A stretch of DNA of 39,032 nucleotides from an uncultured Granulosicoccaceae bacterium. Its GTDB lineage: Bacteria; Pseudomonadota; Gammaproteobacteria; Granulosicoccales; Granulosicoccaceae. The DNA lies in contig CALGJU010000155.1 of NCBI GenBank assembly GCA_937928685.1, positions 1-39,032 on the forward strand. The letters are read 5' to 3'. The translations under genes and the position numbers were made by a program. The notes below the pieces were generated by a model. It did no database searches. It saw only the letters and a program-made list of their open reading frames with translations, and had not been told where the DNA came from. This document shows, one piece after another, positions 16,012 to 25,203 of this stretch; the first letter of the stretch is position 1, and the number at the start of each line of letters is the position of its first letter.

Positions 16012-17211
16012 TCAGTGCGGGTGCAGCTCAAAAGCAACCAGGAATCGTGAAACCATATTATAGGCTGCTATGGTGGCCACCAACTCTACCAAATGCTCAT
16101 CACCGAAAAACACGTTAGCGCGATTGAATAATGCATCGTCAATGTGAACATCTTTTGTTAATTGATAAGTCAGCGCAATAGTCAGTTGTTCGTCTTCCGA
16201 GAATGTGGGGTTGGAAAACGCTGTTTCAGGCTGGCGTAGTAATCGGGCTTTTGCCTCGCTGCCACCGGCTTTGATGTACAGCGGTGCGTGTTGTGAAAAC
16301 TCGTACTCCGCGCGGTTGATCACCGCCACAGTGCACATTGCCAGTTCACGCAGTTTTTGATCGACCGCGAAATGCTCACGGATGTTGCCGATAAAATGGT
16401 TCCACCCCTCTGCCAACGGTCTGCTGTAGAGCAGCAAGCGATCAAGCTCTATGAGTTCCCCTCCGCGTCGCGTGCGAATAGCGGCAACCAGGTCAGCAGG
16501 TTCAGCGAGATCAATGGGCTTCAGGTCGATTCGCGGGGTTTTGCGATCAGTTGTCGGTGTACTTGCCCGTGCGGTCTCTGCCGGTGCGATAGCGGGGCGA
16601 GTTCTGCCGGTGCCGTGCGGTAAAGCGTCCGCTTTGGTGATGGCTTCGTGCGGGTAGGTTCCAGGGTCTGTAAGTGCAGATATTGCCATATCAGTGGCGT
16701 TGTATCCCCAGTAGAGGTCCTGATCAAGTGCTATGGTCGGCACGCCGAATACCCTGGTGTTAATTGCCTCTTTACCAAACGCATGCAGTTGTGCTTTGAC
16801 AGAGTCAGTGCGCAGAGCACTCTCGTCTGTGTTTAGTTCTTTTAGCAAAGCCTTAAAAGCGGATGTATCTTGCGGTGTATTGCCTTCAGCCCATACATAG
16901 TTGAAAAGCCTTTGCACTACCGCAATGTCATTGTTGTGGACGATACTTAAACGTAATAGTGGGAGCGGATTAAATGGATGTGACGGTGGCAGGGTTAACG
17001 CAATGCCATCCCGATTGGCGAGCCAGGTGATTTCTCTAAAGGTCCACTTTCGCTTTGGTTCGATCTCTGCCGGGCCAACATTCTCCCAATGGTTGAGGAG
17101 TCCCGCGAACAGCACAGGTATACACTCCACTGCTTGTAACTGGTTTAGTGTTTCCAGTCTGGTGCTTTGCAGGTAGGCGTACGGCGAAATATAGTCAAAG
17201 TACCAACGCAT
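16012..17211 (-). CDS. Fusion of a DsbA-like HCCA-isomerase domain and a carboxymuconolactone-decarboxylase-like domain
   Basis: A 399-residue protein of two enzymes joined by a Pro/Thr/Ala-rich linker (about 186-231). Residues 1-183 are a DsbA/kappa-GST-like 2-hydroxychromene-2-carboxylate isomerase domain: WYFDYISPYAYLQ with candidate nucleophile S9, and FGVPTIALDQDLYWGYN near its end. Residues 236-399 are an AhpD/CMD-like helical domain. Its LRELAMCTVAVINRAEYEFSQHAP lacks the CxxC of AhpD and matches the non-redox CMD type. Both families occur in aromatic ring catabolism. The ATG at 17211 has GAGGT 6 nt upstream; a TTG at 17223 would add only four residues. Confidence 0.8.
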   Translation of the reverse strand: MRWYFDYISPYAYLQSTRLETLNQLQAVECIPVLFAGLLNHWENVGPAEIEPKRKWTFREITWLANRDGIALTLPPSHPFNPLPLLRLSIVHNNDIAVVQRLFNYVWAEGNTPQDTSAFKALLKELNTDESALRTDSVKAQLHAFGKEAINTRVFGVPTIALDQDLYWGYNATDMAISALTDPGTYPHEAITKADALPHGTGRTRPAIAPAETARASTPTTDRKTPRIDLKPIDLAEPADLVAAIRTRRGGELIELDRLLLYSRPLAEGWNHFIGNIREHFAVDQKLRELAMCTVAVINRAEYEFSQHAPLYIKAGGSEAKARLLRQPETAFSNPTFSEDEQLTIALTYQLTKDVHIDDALFNRANVFFGDEHLVELVATIAAYNMVSRFLVAFELHPH

Positions 17212-17462
17212 ATATGACCTCAATGGTTATCAATATTCGATTCGGGTGTGCTGTTAGTAATGCGAAGTGTGTTGAACAATATAACCTTTATAAGTCCGTT
17301 ACAGAAGGGTGGAGGTGTTTAAGGTTTGTGATTGCAGAGTTTTTATACTAATAATAAGATAGTTGTAGACGTTCATGGGTTTGAGGCTGGCGATATGTAT
17401 AGGGAATTACACTGTAGCGGTGGGTATGATTGTGGACGTGCTGTGTCTGTCGGGTGCGCTCA

Positions 17463-20400
17463 ATGAGCCATTGGTTGTCCCGACCGGTAGAGACAATTTT
17501 ATTCAGCGATAAGCCTGACTCACATGATTCAAACAGCGAAGTAAGCGTTGATACGTTAATTGTCGGCTCCGGTTATGGTGCCGCGATGGCAGCGTTGGCA
17601 CTTTGCGAAGACCATCATGCGAAGCCCCGTGAAATCGTCGTGTTTGAACGCGGGGAAGAGTATCTTCCGCAGGATTTTCCAAAAACAATAGGTGATTTAC
17701 CTGGCTTTGCCCCGAGTCGCAATGGAGATTCGTTAACCGGTTTGTGGGATGTGCGCGTGGGGACGCGTGCGGTAAGCGTGACCGGTAACGGTTTAGGGGG
17801 TACCTCGTTAGTCAATGCATCTGTTGCCGTAGCACCCGACAAAGAAACCCTTGATAGCTGGCCAGATGCAGGTGTTGGCATCGGATGGCATAAGCTATTC
17901 ACGCGAAGTTATCCGAAGATAATGCAGCTGCTGGGTGTGTCAGAGCTGGATAGCCCGGAACGCTTCGATAAATATAATGCGCTAAAGCGCACTGTCAGTG
18001 CCCTGGATGCCCAATCTGAAATCCGTTCCGCGCCTGTTGCTATCAGCTTCGATAGTGCCGGCCCCCACAGTGTGAATCATCAACCGTGTAATCACTGCGG
18101 CAATTGTGTTATCGGTTGTCATTCCGGTGCTAAACAATCGCTTAATCTTAATGCATGGCCACTGGCCAGACAAAAGGGTGTTGAGCTCTTTACCGGTGCC
18201 AGCGTGCTACGGCTTGTGCAGCGCAACGATAAATGGTTGGTGTATTGTGCGCTAAGCAATAGTACCGATACCGGGTTTGTGGTCAGTGCGAAACGTGTGA
18301 TTTTAGCTGCTGGCTCAATTGGCAGTACTGAGATCCTACATCGCTCGCTACAAGCACCGGGCACTGAGGTTGAAGACGCTATCCATGAAATACCTCTGCA
18401 ACTTTCATCGTTACTAGGTGAAAAGTTTTCCGCCAATGGCGACGGGCTGATATTTTCAACCGGACAAAGGCACGGTGTGAATGCAGTGGCTGATGTTCCT
18501 GATGAGTCTGCGACGAATCAGGTTGGACCCACGATTGTCGGGTTCTCCCGCACGACAGGTGTGAATGAACCCGCAGGAAAACTAACTATTGAAGACGGGG
18601 CAATTCCCTATCCTATAGCGGAGCTTTGGCGTGAAACCATCACGATGCAAAGTTATATCAATCGTTTTGTAACTGATCGTCGTAGCGCCTGGCACACTGA
18701 TAACAGTGAGCACGATAGTCTTGCTACCTCTGATCAGTTTGCACAGCATAGTCAGGTGTTGCTAACCATGGGGTTTGATGGAAGCCCGGGTAGGTTAGTC
18801 AAGGCAGATTCTGCGGACTATCTGGTGCCGCAATGGCCGGAGCTGCAATCGAATAGCGGTTTCTACTCCAAGCTACATCATGCCTTTAATTCTGTAGACC
18901 CTGAAAAAGCTTTTGATGGTGGTGAGTATCATCCCAATCCTCTATTGCAGCCTTTACCCTCCGCGTTTAGTGCTGTGTTTAAGGGAGCGGATGAAATTCC
19001 CAGGCGTGTTGTCACTGTTCATCCACTGGGTGGTTGTGTGATGGGGGATGACATTGACTCTGGTGTCGTAAATAACAGCGGCCAGGTGTTTAAGCGTGTG
19101 AACGGTGACAAATCTGCGGTCTATGAAAACCTTTACGTGATGGATGGTTCAATACTACCGACAGCAGTTGGTGTAAATCCGATGGTGTCTATTTCTGCAC
19201 TGTCCTATACGCTGGCAAGTCGAATAGCAGGGAGATTGCTTCCCACTGAAACTTCGTTCGAACCGCTGCGGCCGGAAAATCGTGACATACCTCAGCCAGT
19301 GCATTTTAAGTCAGAAGGTAGTGGCAAAAATAAACACACACCGCAGATCAATATCGCCGATAAAAATAAAACCATAAAAGCCAGATTCAATGAAAGATTG
19401 TTGTGGAGCTTAGAAGCCGAGGAGGGCAAACGAGAAAAGCAATTAACAGATATGCAGGCGCTGTTCAGGCATAGATTACCTGCGGATACTCGAACCATCA
19501 TTCTTGATGTAGCGTTTTATTTTGACGATGAGCCTGATGGCGCTATTGCCTATAATAATCCGCTGAATGTCTGGCTGTGTAATCCGGCGGTACCATTGCG
19601 TGCAAAGGCAGCATTAATGGCCAGTGATAAAGCGCTGCTACATGGATCCGGAGATACGCTGGTTCCGACCCCGGTGCTAATGGAATTTAAAGGTAACGTC
19701 ACACTGGGTAGTCGAGACAAGAAAATAAAACCAGGGGGCTTTTACAGAACGGTGCTTAGTTTGCTAAGGTTTGCTTATTACCGGCCGTACGTGGCTGAGA
19801 ACGCCCTTAAATCGGTATTTAAGCGATCAAATAAAACGCCGCAGGCATCTGACCAAACTGATACTGACGGAAGCTTAAAAGACAAACTATCCGGTTTTAC
19901 TCGCATCGCCAGACTGCATACCGACTGGCGGTACCTTGAATATCAGTTCAAGGAGATAACAGAGCAAACACCTCTGACAATTACCGGCAAAAAGAAGCTG
20001 GCTTTTACACCATTGGGTGCTTCAATCTGGGAGTCATTACTTAATCTGCCGACCGTATGGTCGCGTGGCAACACTAACAAAGTAAAGGCTACTTTGGCTG
20101 TTGACTTGCTGAGAATCACGCGTGGGCCTTCACCATTGCAGATAACCGAAACACCCAATGAACCGGCAAGTATTACGGCGATGGTCGGGTTTGGTGCGCT
20201 GCTCGCAAGACTGATTGGCACCACCCATTTCTGGAGTTTTGGTGCACATAACTACAAGCGTTTTATTGGCGAGGTTGAGTTTGATCAGGCGCGAATGAGA
20301 AAACCGCCACAAACCATGTCGTTCATTAAGGACGGCCAGAACCAAACCAGCCTGCCGTTTGAGCTTTACTGTAGTGATGGCACACAATGCACAGCTAATG

Positions 20401-23228
20401 CAAGCGAGGGAGTCTGTAGCGAACAGGCGTTGTCGCGAATGATTCGTTACCGCGGCAGCGACTCTGCGATGCAACCAGCCGTATTGCTGGTGCATGGTCT
20501 GGCGCACAGTAGTGAAATATATTGGCCGGAGCATGTTCGCGAAACCTATGTGGAATTTTTGTTGTCACGCGGTTATGACGTTTGGGTGTTTGATCATCGC
20601 ACCAGCGGCAATACCCGTAAAACTGTCAATAAAGATCATACGTGGGATGAAATTGCACTAATAGATGTGCCGTGGGCAATCAAAACAGTGTTTGACACAA
20701 TCAATAAGGGTAACAACCCGCAAACACCCAGGTTGGTCAATGTGTTTTCACACTGCATTGGTGCGGGTGCTGTGGGCATGGCTGTACTGGCGGGTGAAAC
20801 CAAGCGCTCTGACACCAATAATCTGTCTATGGTGGGTTCATTGATTCCACATGCAGTTACCCCGTGGGTGTTCAGTTCGTGTGAGAACAGAACCAGAGCT
20901 AACACCTGGGGTTTCGTAAAAGATTTTAATTTTCTTGATACGCTTGACCCTCGTGTGCATAACAAGCCTGAGATGATAGATGTTCTGCTTGACAGAATAG
21001 CCACATCAACCATCGACGCTGGTGCCAGGCGACAGTGGCCGTATCTGAAAAATCTACTTAAACGCACGTCATTGGCGAATGAATTTTCCATGGCAATGTA
21101 CTTTCGCTACACCGTGTTCTGGGGGCGGCAGTGGGTGCATGATAACGTCGATGACAAACTAAAGAAACGCTTTGCAACCATGGTAGGAGCAGTGCCGGCT
21201 GCTATATTGCAGCAGACCTTTTTTGGTGTACGGCGCCAACGGTTGGTGGCGCAAAATGCAAACAACCGCTATGTTGTGGAAAGTAACTTCAAAGACTATT
21301 GGACGTTTCCAACGTTTTTTTTGCATGGACAAGAAAACAAAGTGTTTGATGTTGAATCTTCCAGGTTGTCTGCCTTTAGACTGGCACGATTCAGACACGA
21401 AAAAACAGATGCAGAGCACCCGGAAGCGTTCACCATGGCTGATTATGCTCACCATGGGATTTGGCTTAGAACGGTTCCGGCCTATGGTCATATGGATATG
21501 ATGATAGGTAAAAAAGCGTCTACAGATGTCGGTCCCGATATTGATCGGTTTTTTAAAGCGTCTGAACTGCAAAATAAAGCGTGGGATACTCTTGCAGTTT
21601 CCCGCAGCAGTTACTCTGTATTTGAATCGAATTCCGCAGAGCGTGATCCTGACATAGTCGACACTCCGTTAACCCGTACCCGGGCCAGCAAATTTCCGTT
21701 AACGGGGCCGGTGATATCTTATGCAAATAAGGACAGCGTGCGTCTGTGGGTAGAGACCGATGATTACGATACTGAGTTTCCGGTGGGTATAATTATTGAC
21801 ACGGCTGATCAATCAGATCTGTCAATTGAATCGGTATCGGTAGCACAGAAAGATGATTTTCACCGAGGTTGTTTCTGGGTGATTCAAATTAATAACCCTG
21901 GAAACATCACTTCGGATATCACGGTGCGGGTGAAGCACTTTCACGAAGATGAGCAGCGGGCACCTCATTGTAACCCGCTTAGCAATGTCTTAACGAAACC
22001 AGCTGCTTTGCATGCGGGCTCTCAAGATCTGGGGCGTCAGAGGGATATTGATCCAGAGCAGGGTGTGGTGGTGAGCTTGCATGAAATGGGGTGGTTTAAA
22101 CGTTTATATCACGGCGCAGAACCGGATCATAACTCAACGGTGTCGTTTCTTGCGGGGTCGTGTTTGCATCCCGGTTCACCGTTTTCCAGAGATCTGTCTG
22201 ATTCAGTGTTCCGTGGAATCTGGTCGCATATTGATCCTTCAAAGAGTAATTCGACGTCGTCAGCGCCGGACTTTCTATTGCTGCTTGGCGATCAAATCTA
22301 CGCTGATGCGACCGCGGGATTGTTTGATCCCAAGGCACCCTACGAGCGTTTCAGGATGCGCTACCGTGAGGCTTTTGGTGCCAGATATATGCGTCGTGTG
22401 ATGGCACACTTACCGACCTACTTCGTGGTGGACGATCATGCTGTCGGGGATAATTTTTCCGGTATGACTGCAGAACAGTTAATGGATGACGAGGCGGTAG
22501 AGTCGTTTAAAGTGGCTAAGGTAGAGGCAGAAAATTTTCAGACGAAATTTAATAACACCGGTGAGCTTTGGAGTGACTTTGAAGTGAATCGGCAACCGTT
22601 TTTTAGCTTTGATACCCGCTTTGAGCGTAAACTTGCGTTTCCGAAAACTGATCGCAAATCTATTGTCAGTGATGACCAGGCCGGGGCTTTTGAAACCTGG
22701 CTGGCGGCCAACAAAAACAAAACAGCCCTGTTTATTTGTACCGGCTCACCGCTGTTTCCGGTTAAAGCGGAGCATGTGCAGTATCCGGCGTTGGTGCAAC
22801 ATAGTGATACTTTAGTCAGCTATCCGGGGTTTCTTGCGTACCTGGTGGAACAATTGGCGAGCCACCGTTGTGAAAATATCTACCTGCTGAGTGGAGATCC
22901 ACACTTGTCCTGCTGGGGTGAAGGGGTGATTTCCAGCGGCCAGAAAACCATACGGCTCGTCAATGTGGTAGCCTCTGCTTTGAATGCCCCGTATCCGTTT
23001 GCCAATGCGCAAGCAAAAGATTTTGAGTGGGGTGTGAGTCAGGTACTGGAATTGCCTGAAAGTGACATAAAAATTGAATTTACTCAGAGTCTGTTATCTG
23101 AGTCATCGCAACAATTCAGTCGGCTGGATTATGATCCTGAAGCCGGGATTCTGCGAGTCCGGATTTTTTCCGTCACGGGCGAGCAGCTGAGTGATGAGGC
23201 AATAGGATCGTCGCCCCAGTGGTTGTAA
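17463..23228 (+). CDS. 1921-residue fusion: GMC flavin oxidoreductase, middle region, alpha/beta hydrolase and PhoD-like phosphoesterase
   Basis: Residues 30-595 form a GMC oxidoreductase of the cholesterol-oxidase type: FAD motif VGSGYGAAMAA (34-44), four cysteines in CxxCxxCxxxC spacing (C209, C212, C215, C219), HPLGGCVMGD with H520, and N572 in GVNPM. Residues 600-1000 are a beta-rich region I cannot assign. Residues 1005-1370 are an alpha/beta hydrolase: oxyanion loop VHGLAHSS, elbow SHCIGAG with nucleophile C1098, and H1343 in YGHMD. Residues 1540-1921 are PhoD-like: AGSC, LLGDQIYAD (D1610), VDDHAVGDN (D1657, D1658, H1659) and SGDPHLS (D1812, H1814). No signal peptide is evident. ATG 17463 is preferred to TTG 17430. 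The hybrid kinase follows 19 nt downstream. Confidence 0.85.
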   Translation: MSHWLSRPVETILFSDKPDSHDSNSEVSVDTLIVGSGYGAAMAALALCEDHHAKPREIVVFERGEEYLPQDFPKTIGDLPGFAPSRNGDSLTGLWDVRVGTRAVSVTGNGLGGTSLVNASVAVAPDKETLDSWPDAGVGIGWHKLFTRSYPKIMQLLGVSELDSPERFDKYNALKRTVSALDAQSEIRSAPVAISFDSAGPHSVNHQPCNHCGNCVIGCHSGAKQSLNLNAWPLARQKGVELFTGASVLRLVQRNDKWLVYCALSNSTDTGFVVSAKRVILAAGSIGSTEILHRSLQAPGTEVEDAIHEIPLQLSSLLGEKFSANGDGLIFSTGQRHGVNAVADVPDESATNQVGPTIVGFSRTTGVNEPAGKLTIEDGAIPYPIAELWRETITMQSYINRFVTDRRSAWHTDNSEHDSLATSDQFAQHSQVLLTMGFDGSPGRLVKADSADYLVPQWPELQSNSGFYSKLHHAFNSVDPEKAFDGGEYHPNPLLQPLPSAFSAVFKGADEIPRRVVTVHPLGGCVMGDDIDSGVVNNSGQVFKRVNGDKSAVYENLYVMDGSILPTAVGVNPMVSISALSYTLASRIAGRLLPTETSFEPLRPENRDIPQPVHFKSEGSGKNKHTPQINIADKNKTIKARFNERLLWSLEAEEGKREKQLTDMQALFRHRLPADTRTIILDVAFYFDDEPDGAIAYNNPLNVWLCNPAVPLRAKAALMASDKALLHGSGDTLVPTPVLMEFKGNVTLGSRDKKIKPGGFYRTVLSLLRFAYYRPYVAENALKSVFKRSNKTPQASDQTDTDGSLKDKLSGFTRIARLHTDWRYLEYQFKEITEQTPLTITGKKKLAFTPLGASIWESLLNLPTVWSRGNTNKVKATLAVDLLRITRGPSPLQITETPNEPASITAMVGFGALLARLIGTTHFWSFGAHNYKRFIGEVEFDQARMRKPPQTMSFIKDGQNQTSLPFELYCSDGTQCTANASEGVCSEQALSRMIRYRGSDSAMQPAVLLVHGLAHSSEIYWPEHVRETYVEFLLSRGYDVWVFDHRTSGNTRKTVNKDHTWDEIALIDVPWAIKTVFDTINKGNNPQTPRLVNVFSHCIGAGAVGMAVLAGETKRSDTNNLSMVGSLIPHAVTPWVFSSCENRTRANTWGFVKDFNFLDTLDPRVHNKPEMIDVLLDRIATSTIDAGARRQWPYLKNLLKRTSLANEFSMAMYFRYTVFWGRQWVHDNVDDKLKKRFATMVGAVPAAILQQTFFGVRRQRLVAQNANNRYVVESNFKDYWTFPTFFLHGQENKVFDVESSRLSAFRLARFRHEKTDAEHPEAFTMADYAHHGIWLRTVPAYGHMDMMIGKKASTDVGPDIDRFFKASELQNKAWDTLAVSRSSYSVFESNSAERDPDIVDTPLTRTRASKFPLTGPVISYANKDSVRLWVETDDYDTEFPVGIIIDTADQSDLSIESVSVAQKDDFHRGCFWVIQINNPGNITSDITVRVKHFHEDEQRAPHCNPLSNVLTKPAALHAGSQDLGRQRDIDPEQGVVVSLHEMGWFKRLYHGAEPDHNSTVSFLAGSCLHPGSPFSRDLSDSVFRGIWSHIDPSKSNSTSSAPDFLLLLGDQIYADATAGLFDPKAPYERFRMRYREAFGARYMRRVMAHLPTYFVVDDHAVGDNFSGMTAEQLMDDEAVESFKVAKVEAENFQTKFNNTGELWSDFEVNRQPFFSFDTRFERKLAFPKTDRKSIVSDDQAGAFETWLAANKNKTALFICTGSPLFPVKAEHVQYPALVQHSDTLVSYPGFLAYLVEQLASHRCENIYLLSGDPHLSCWGEGVISSGQKTIRLVNVVASALNAPYPFANAQAKDFEWGVSQVLELPESDIKIEFTQSLLSESSQQFSRLDYDPEAGILRVRIFSVTGEQLSDEAIGSSPQWL

Positions 23229-23247
23229 ATTAGCAGTAGGTTGTATT

Positions 23248-25194
23248 TTGAAACATCGTATTAGTCACAGTAATGCCGTAAAATCAGGCAAAAAACCGTC
23301 CTCAAGCGACAACTTATTAATGATTTTATCTGAATTCGTCTGCGGTACAACGGTAGATGCTTTGGAAAAAGATGTTGTTTTACTAGAAACAACAAGAAGA
23401 TCTCAAAGCGTGCGCACACGTCAGAGCCTGCTCTCGCTGGCACTGGTTTCGGTAGTGAGTGTGGGCTATTTATGGGCGCTGTGGGGGTCAAGTAATCCGC
23501 TCTTACTGATTGTATGGACCTGTGCCATAGTGTTTGGCACAGCCTGGCGCTCTGTCATTAGTTATAAAGTACATAGCACTTTGCCCACTGCCAGTGCGCA
23601 GCAATTGGTAAAGAATGAATCCGAGCTGGTTTTTACGGGCATAGCCATACCCTTTACCATTGGCGCGGGCTACTGGCTCTTGTGTGTTCCCGGTGATGAA
23701 AGAACAACACTTGCGGTTGCTTTGTTAAGTTGCATGTACGGCGTCGGATCCACTGTAAATACGGTTGCACAAAAAAGAATGCTGACCTTTATGGTGGTGC
23801 TTAACCTGGGGCAGGGAGTGTTATTTTTTGCCACCCGTGGTATTGCCGTGGATTATGCCGTGGCTATTCAATTAATGGCACTGACTTTCTTACTACTGGG
23901 ATTTGGTAATCGCTTTGAACAGATGTTCGTCGAGTTGGTTAAGTCAGACCTTGAAATTAAATACAAGAACAAAGCGCTCACGCAGAACCGGTTCGAGATT
24001 GAAGCGGCATTGAGTGAAGCGGTAAAAGCGAATAAGTCAAAGAGTCAGTTTCTCGCGGCCGCAAGTCATGATTTAAGCCAGCCGCTGCACGCAATGTCTA
24101 TGTTTATTGGAAACTTAAAGCAAAGCGTTGAGAGCGAAAAGCAGCAAGACCTGGTCAGTAAAATAGAAAACACCGCTGAAATATTACAACAGCAGTTTGA
24201 TGGATTGTTAGATTTATCTCGTTACGACGCAGGTGGTGTGACTGTGCAGAAGCAATCGTTTGATCTACACGCCCTGTGCAACTTACTGGTTGAGAGTGAA
24301 ATGCCCCTCGCCGCTGAGAAAAATCTACAGCTTGTTCTGCGCGGTGAGTCAGTCACTGTCAATACGGATCCTGTTCTACTTGGCCGCTTGATTGGAAACC
24401 TTATAGCCAATGCTATCAAATTTACTGAGGCTGGTACGGTGGAAGTGGAGGTCTTTGAGCAAGATGGTAACGTCCAGCTCAGAGTGGCGGACACCGGGTG
24501 CGGCTTTACCGAAAATGAACAAGAGCGCATCTTTAAAGACTTCGTACAGTTGAGTAATCCGGCGCGTAATCGCAAAAAGGGGGTGGGGCTTGGTTTATCA
24601 ATAGTCAAACGCATTTCTGCGCTTTTAGATGTTGATGTCAGTGTGAAATCTGTTGTCGGGCAAGGGGCAGAGTTTACGCTTAAATTCCCTGAAGATAACC
24701 GTGTGGTGACAAGTATGCACACAGAGCGATCATCCAGCGCGGTGGCCTATCTTGAAAGCATCGCGGAGGATATAAAAGCGGAATCCATTGATCTGACTGG
24801 GTTCAACATACTGCTGGTGGATGATGACCCCAATATTCTTGATGGATTGAAAAGTTACATCAACAGTCGGGATGGAAACGCACTGGTCGCGACTGGCTAC
24901 AAGGAAGCGCTGAAGTTCGCGGAGAGTGGTGAGGTCGATTTCTGTATTGTTGACGATATGCTATGTGAAGAGCACAGCGGCTTAGACTTAGCCAGGCGTC
25001 TATCAAATGATATTGCGATCAAGCGTGTGATTATTGTTACGGGTAATATATTGCCGAAGCGCATTGAAGTGCTGCGATCATCTGGTTTCGGATTCTATTC
25101 AAAACCGTTGTCAGTGGCGAGACTGGATGAAATAATTGGCGAACGGTTGGATCTTGGCCGTTCGGCACCAGCGGTGTTTTTACCGAAAGCGTAA
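23248..25194 (+). CDS. Membrane hybrid histidine kinase with C-terminal receiver
   Basis: A 648-residue sensor. About six membrane helices lie at 60-222 with no large periplasmic loop. A short coiled segment leads to the HisKA domain with H274 in AAASHDLSQPLHAM. The ATPase has an N-box at 384-393, DTGCGF (415-420) and GVGLGLSIV (445-453). The receiver (519-630) has D525-D527, phospho-acceptor D569, T598 and K619. There is no output domain, so signalling must pass to another protein or stop at the receiver. TTG 23248 has AGTAGG 8 nt upstream; ATG 23320 is an alternative with no ribosome site. It lies 19 bp after the fusion enzyme gene, probably in the same operon. Confidence 0.85.
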   Translation: MKHRISHSNAVKSGKKPSSSDNLLMILSEFVCGTTVDALEKDVVLLETTRRSQSVRTRQSLLSLALVSVVSVGYLWALWGSSNPLLLIVWTCAIVFGTAWRSVISYKVHSTLPTASAQQLVKNESELVFTGIAIPFTIGAGYWLLCVPGDERTTLAVALLSCMYGVGSTVNTVAQKRMLTFMVVLNLGQGVLFFATRGIAVDYAVAIQLMALTFLLLGFGNRFEQMFVELVKSDLEIKYKNKALTQNRFEIEAALSEAVKANKSKSQFLAAASHDLSQPLHAMSMFIGNLKQSVESEKQQDLVSKIENTAEILQQQFDGLLDLSRYDAGGVTVQKQSFDLHALCNLLVESEMPLAAEKNLQLVLRGESVTVNTDPVLLGRLIGNLIANAIKFTEAGTVEVEVFEQDGNVQLRVADTGCGFTENEQERIFKDFVQLSNPARNRKKGVGLGLSIVKRISALLDVDVSVKSVVGQGAEFTLKFPEDNRVVTSMHTERSSSAVAYLESIAEDIKAESIDLTGFNILLVDDDPNILDGLKSYINSRDGNALVATGYKEALKFAESGEVDFCIVDDMLCEEHSGLDLARRLSNDIAIKRVIIVTGNILPKRIEVLRSSGFGFYSKPLSVARLDEIIGERLDLGRSAPAVFLPKA

Positions 25195-25203
25195 GGCTTT
25201 CAT

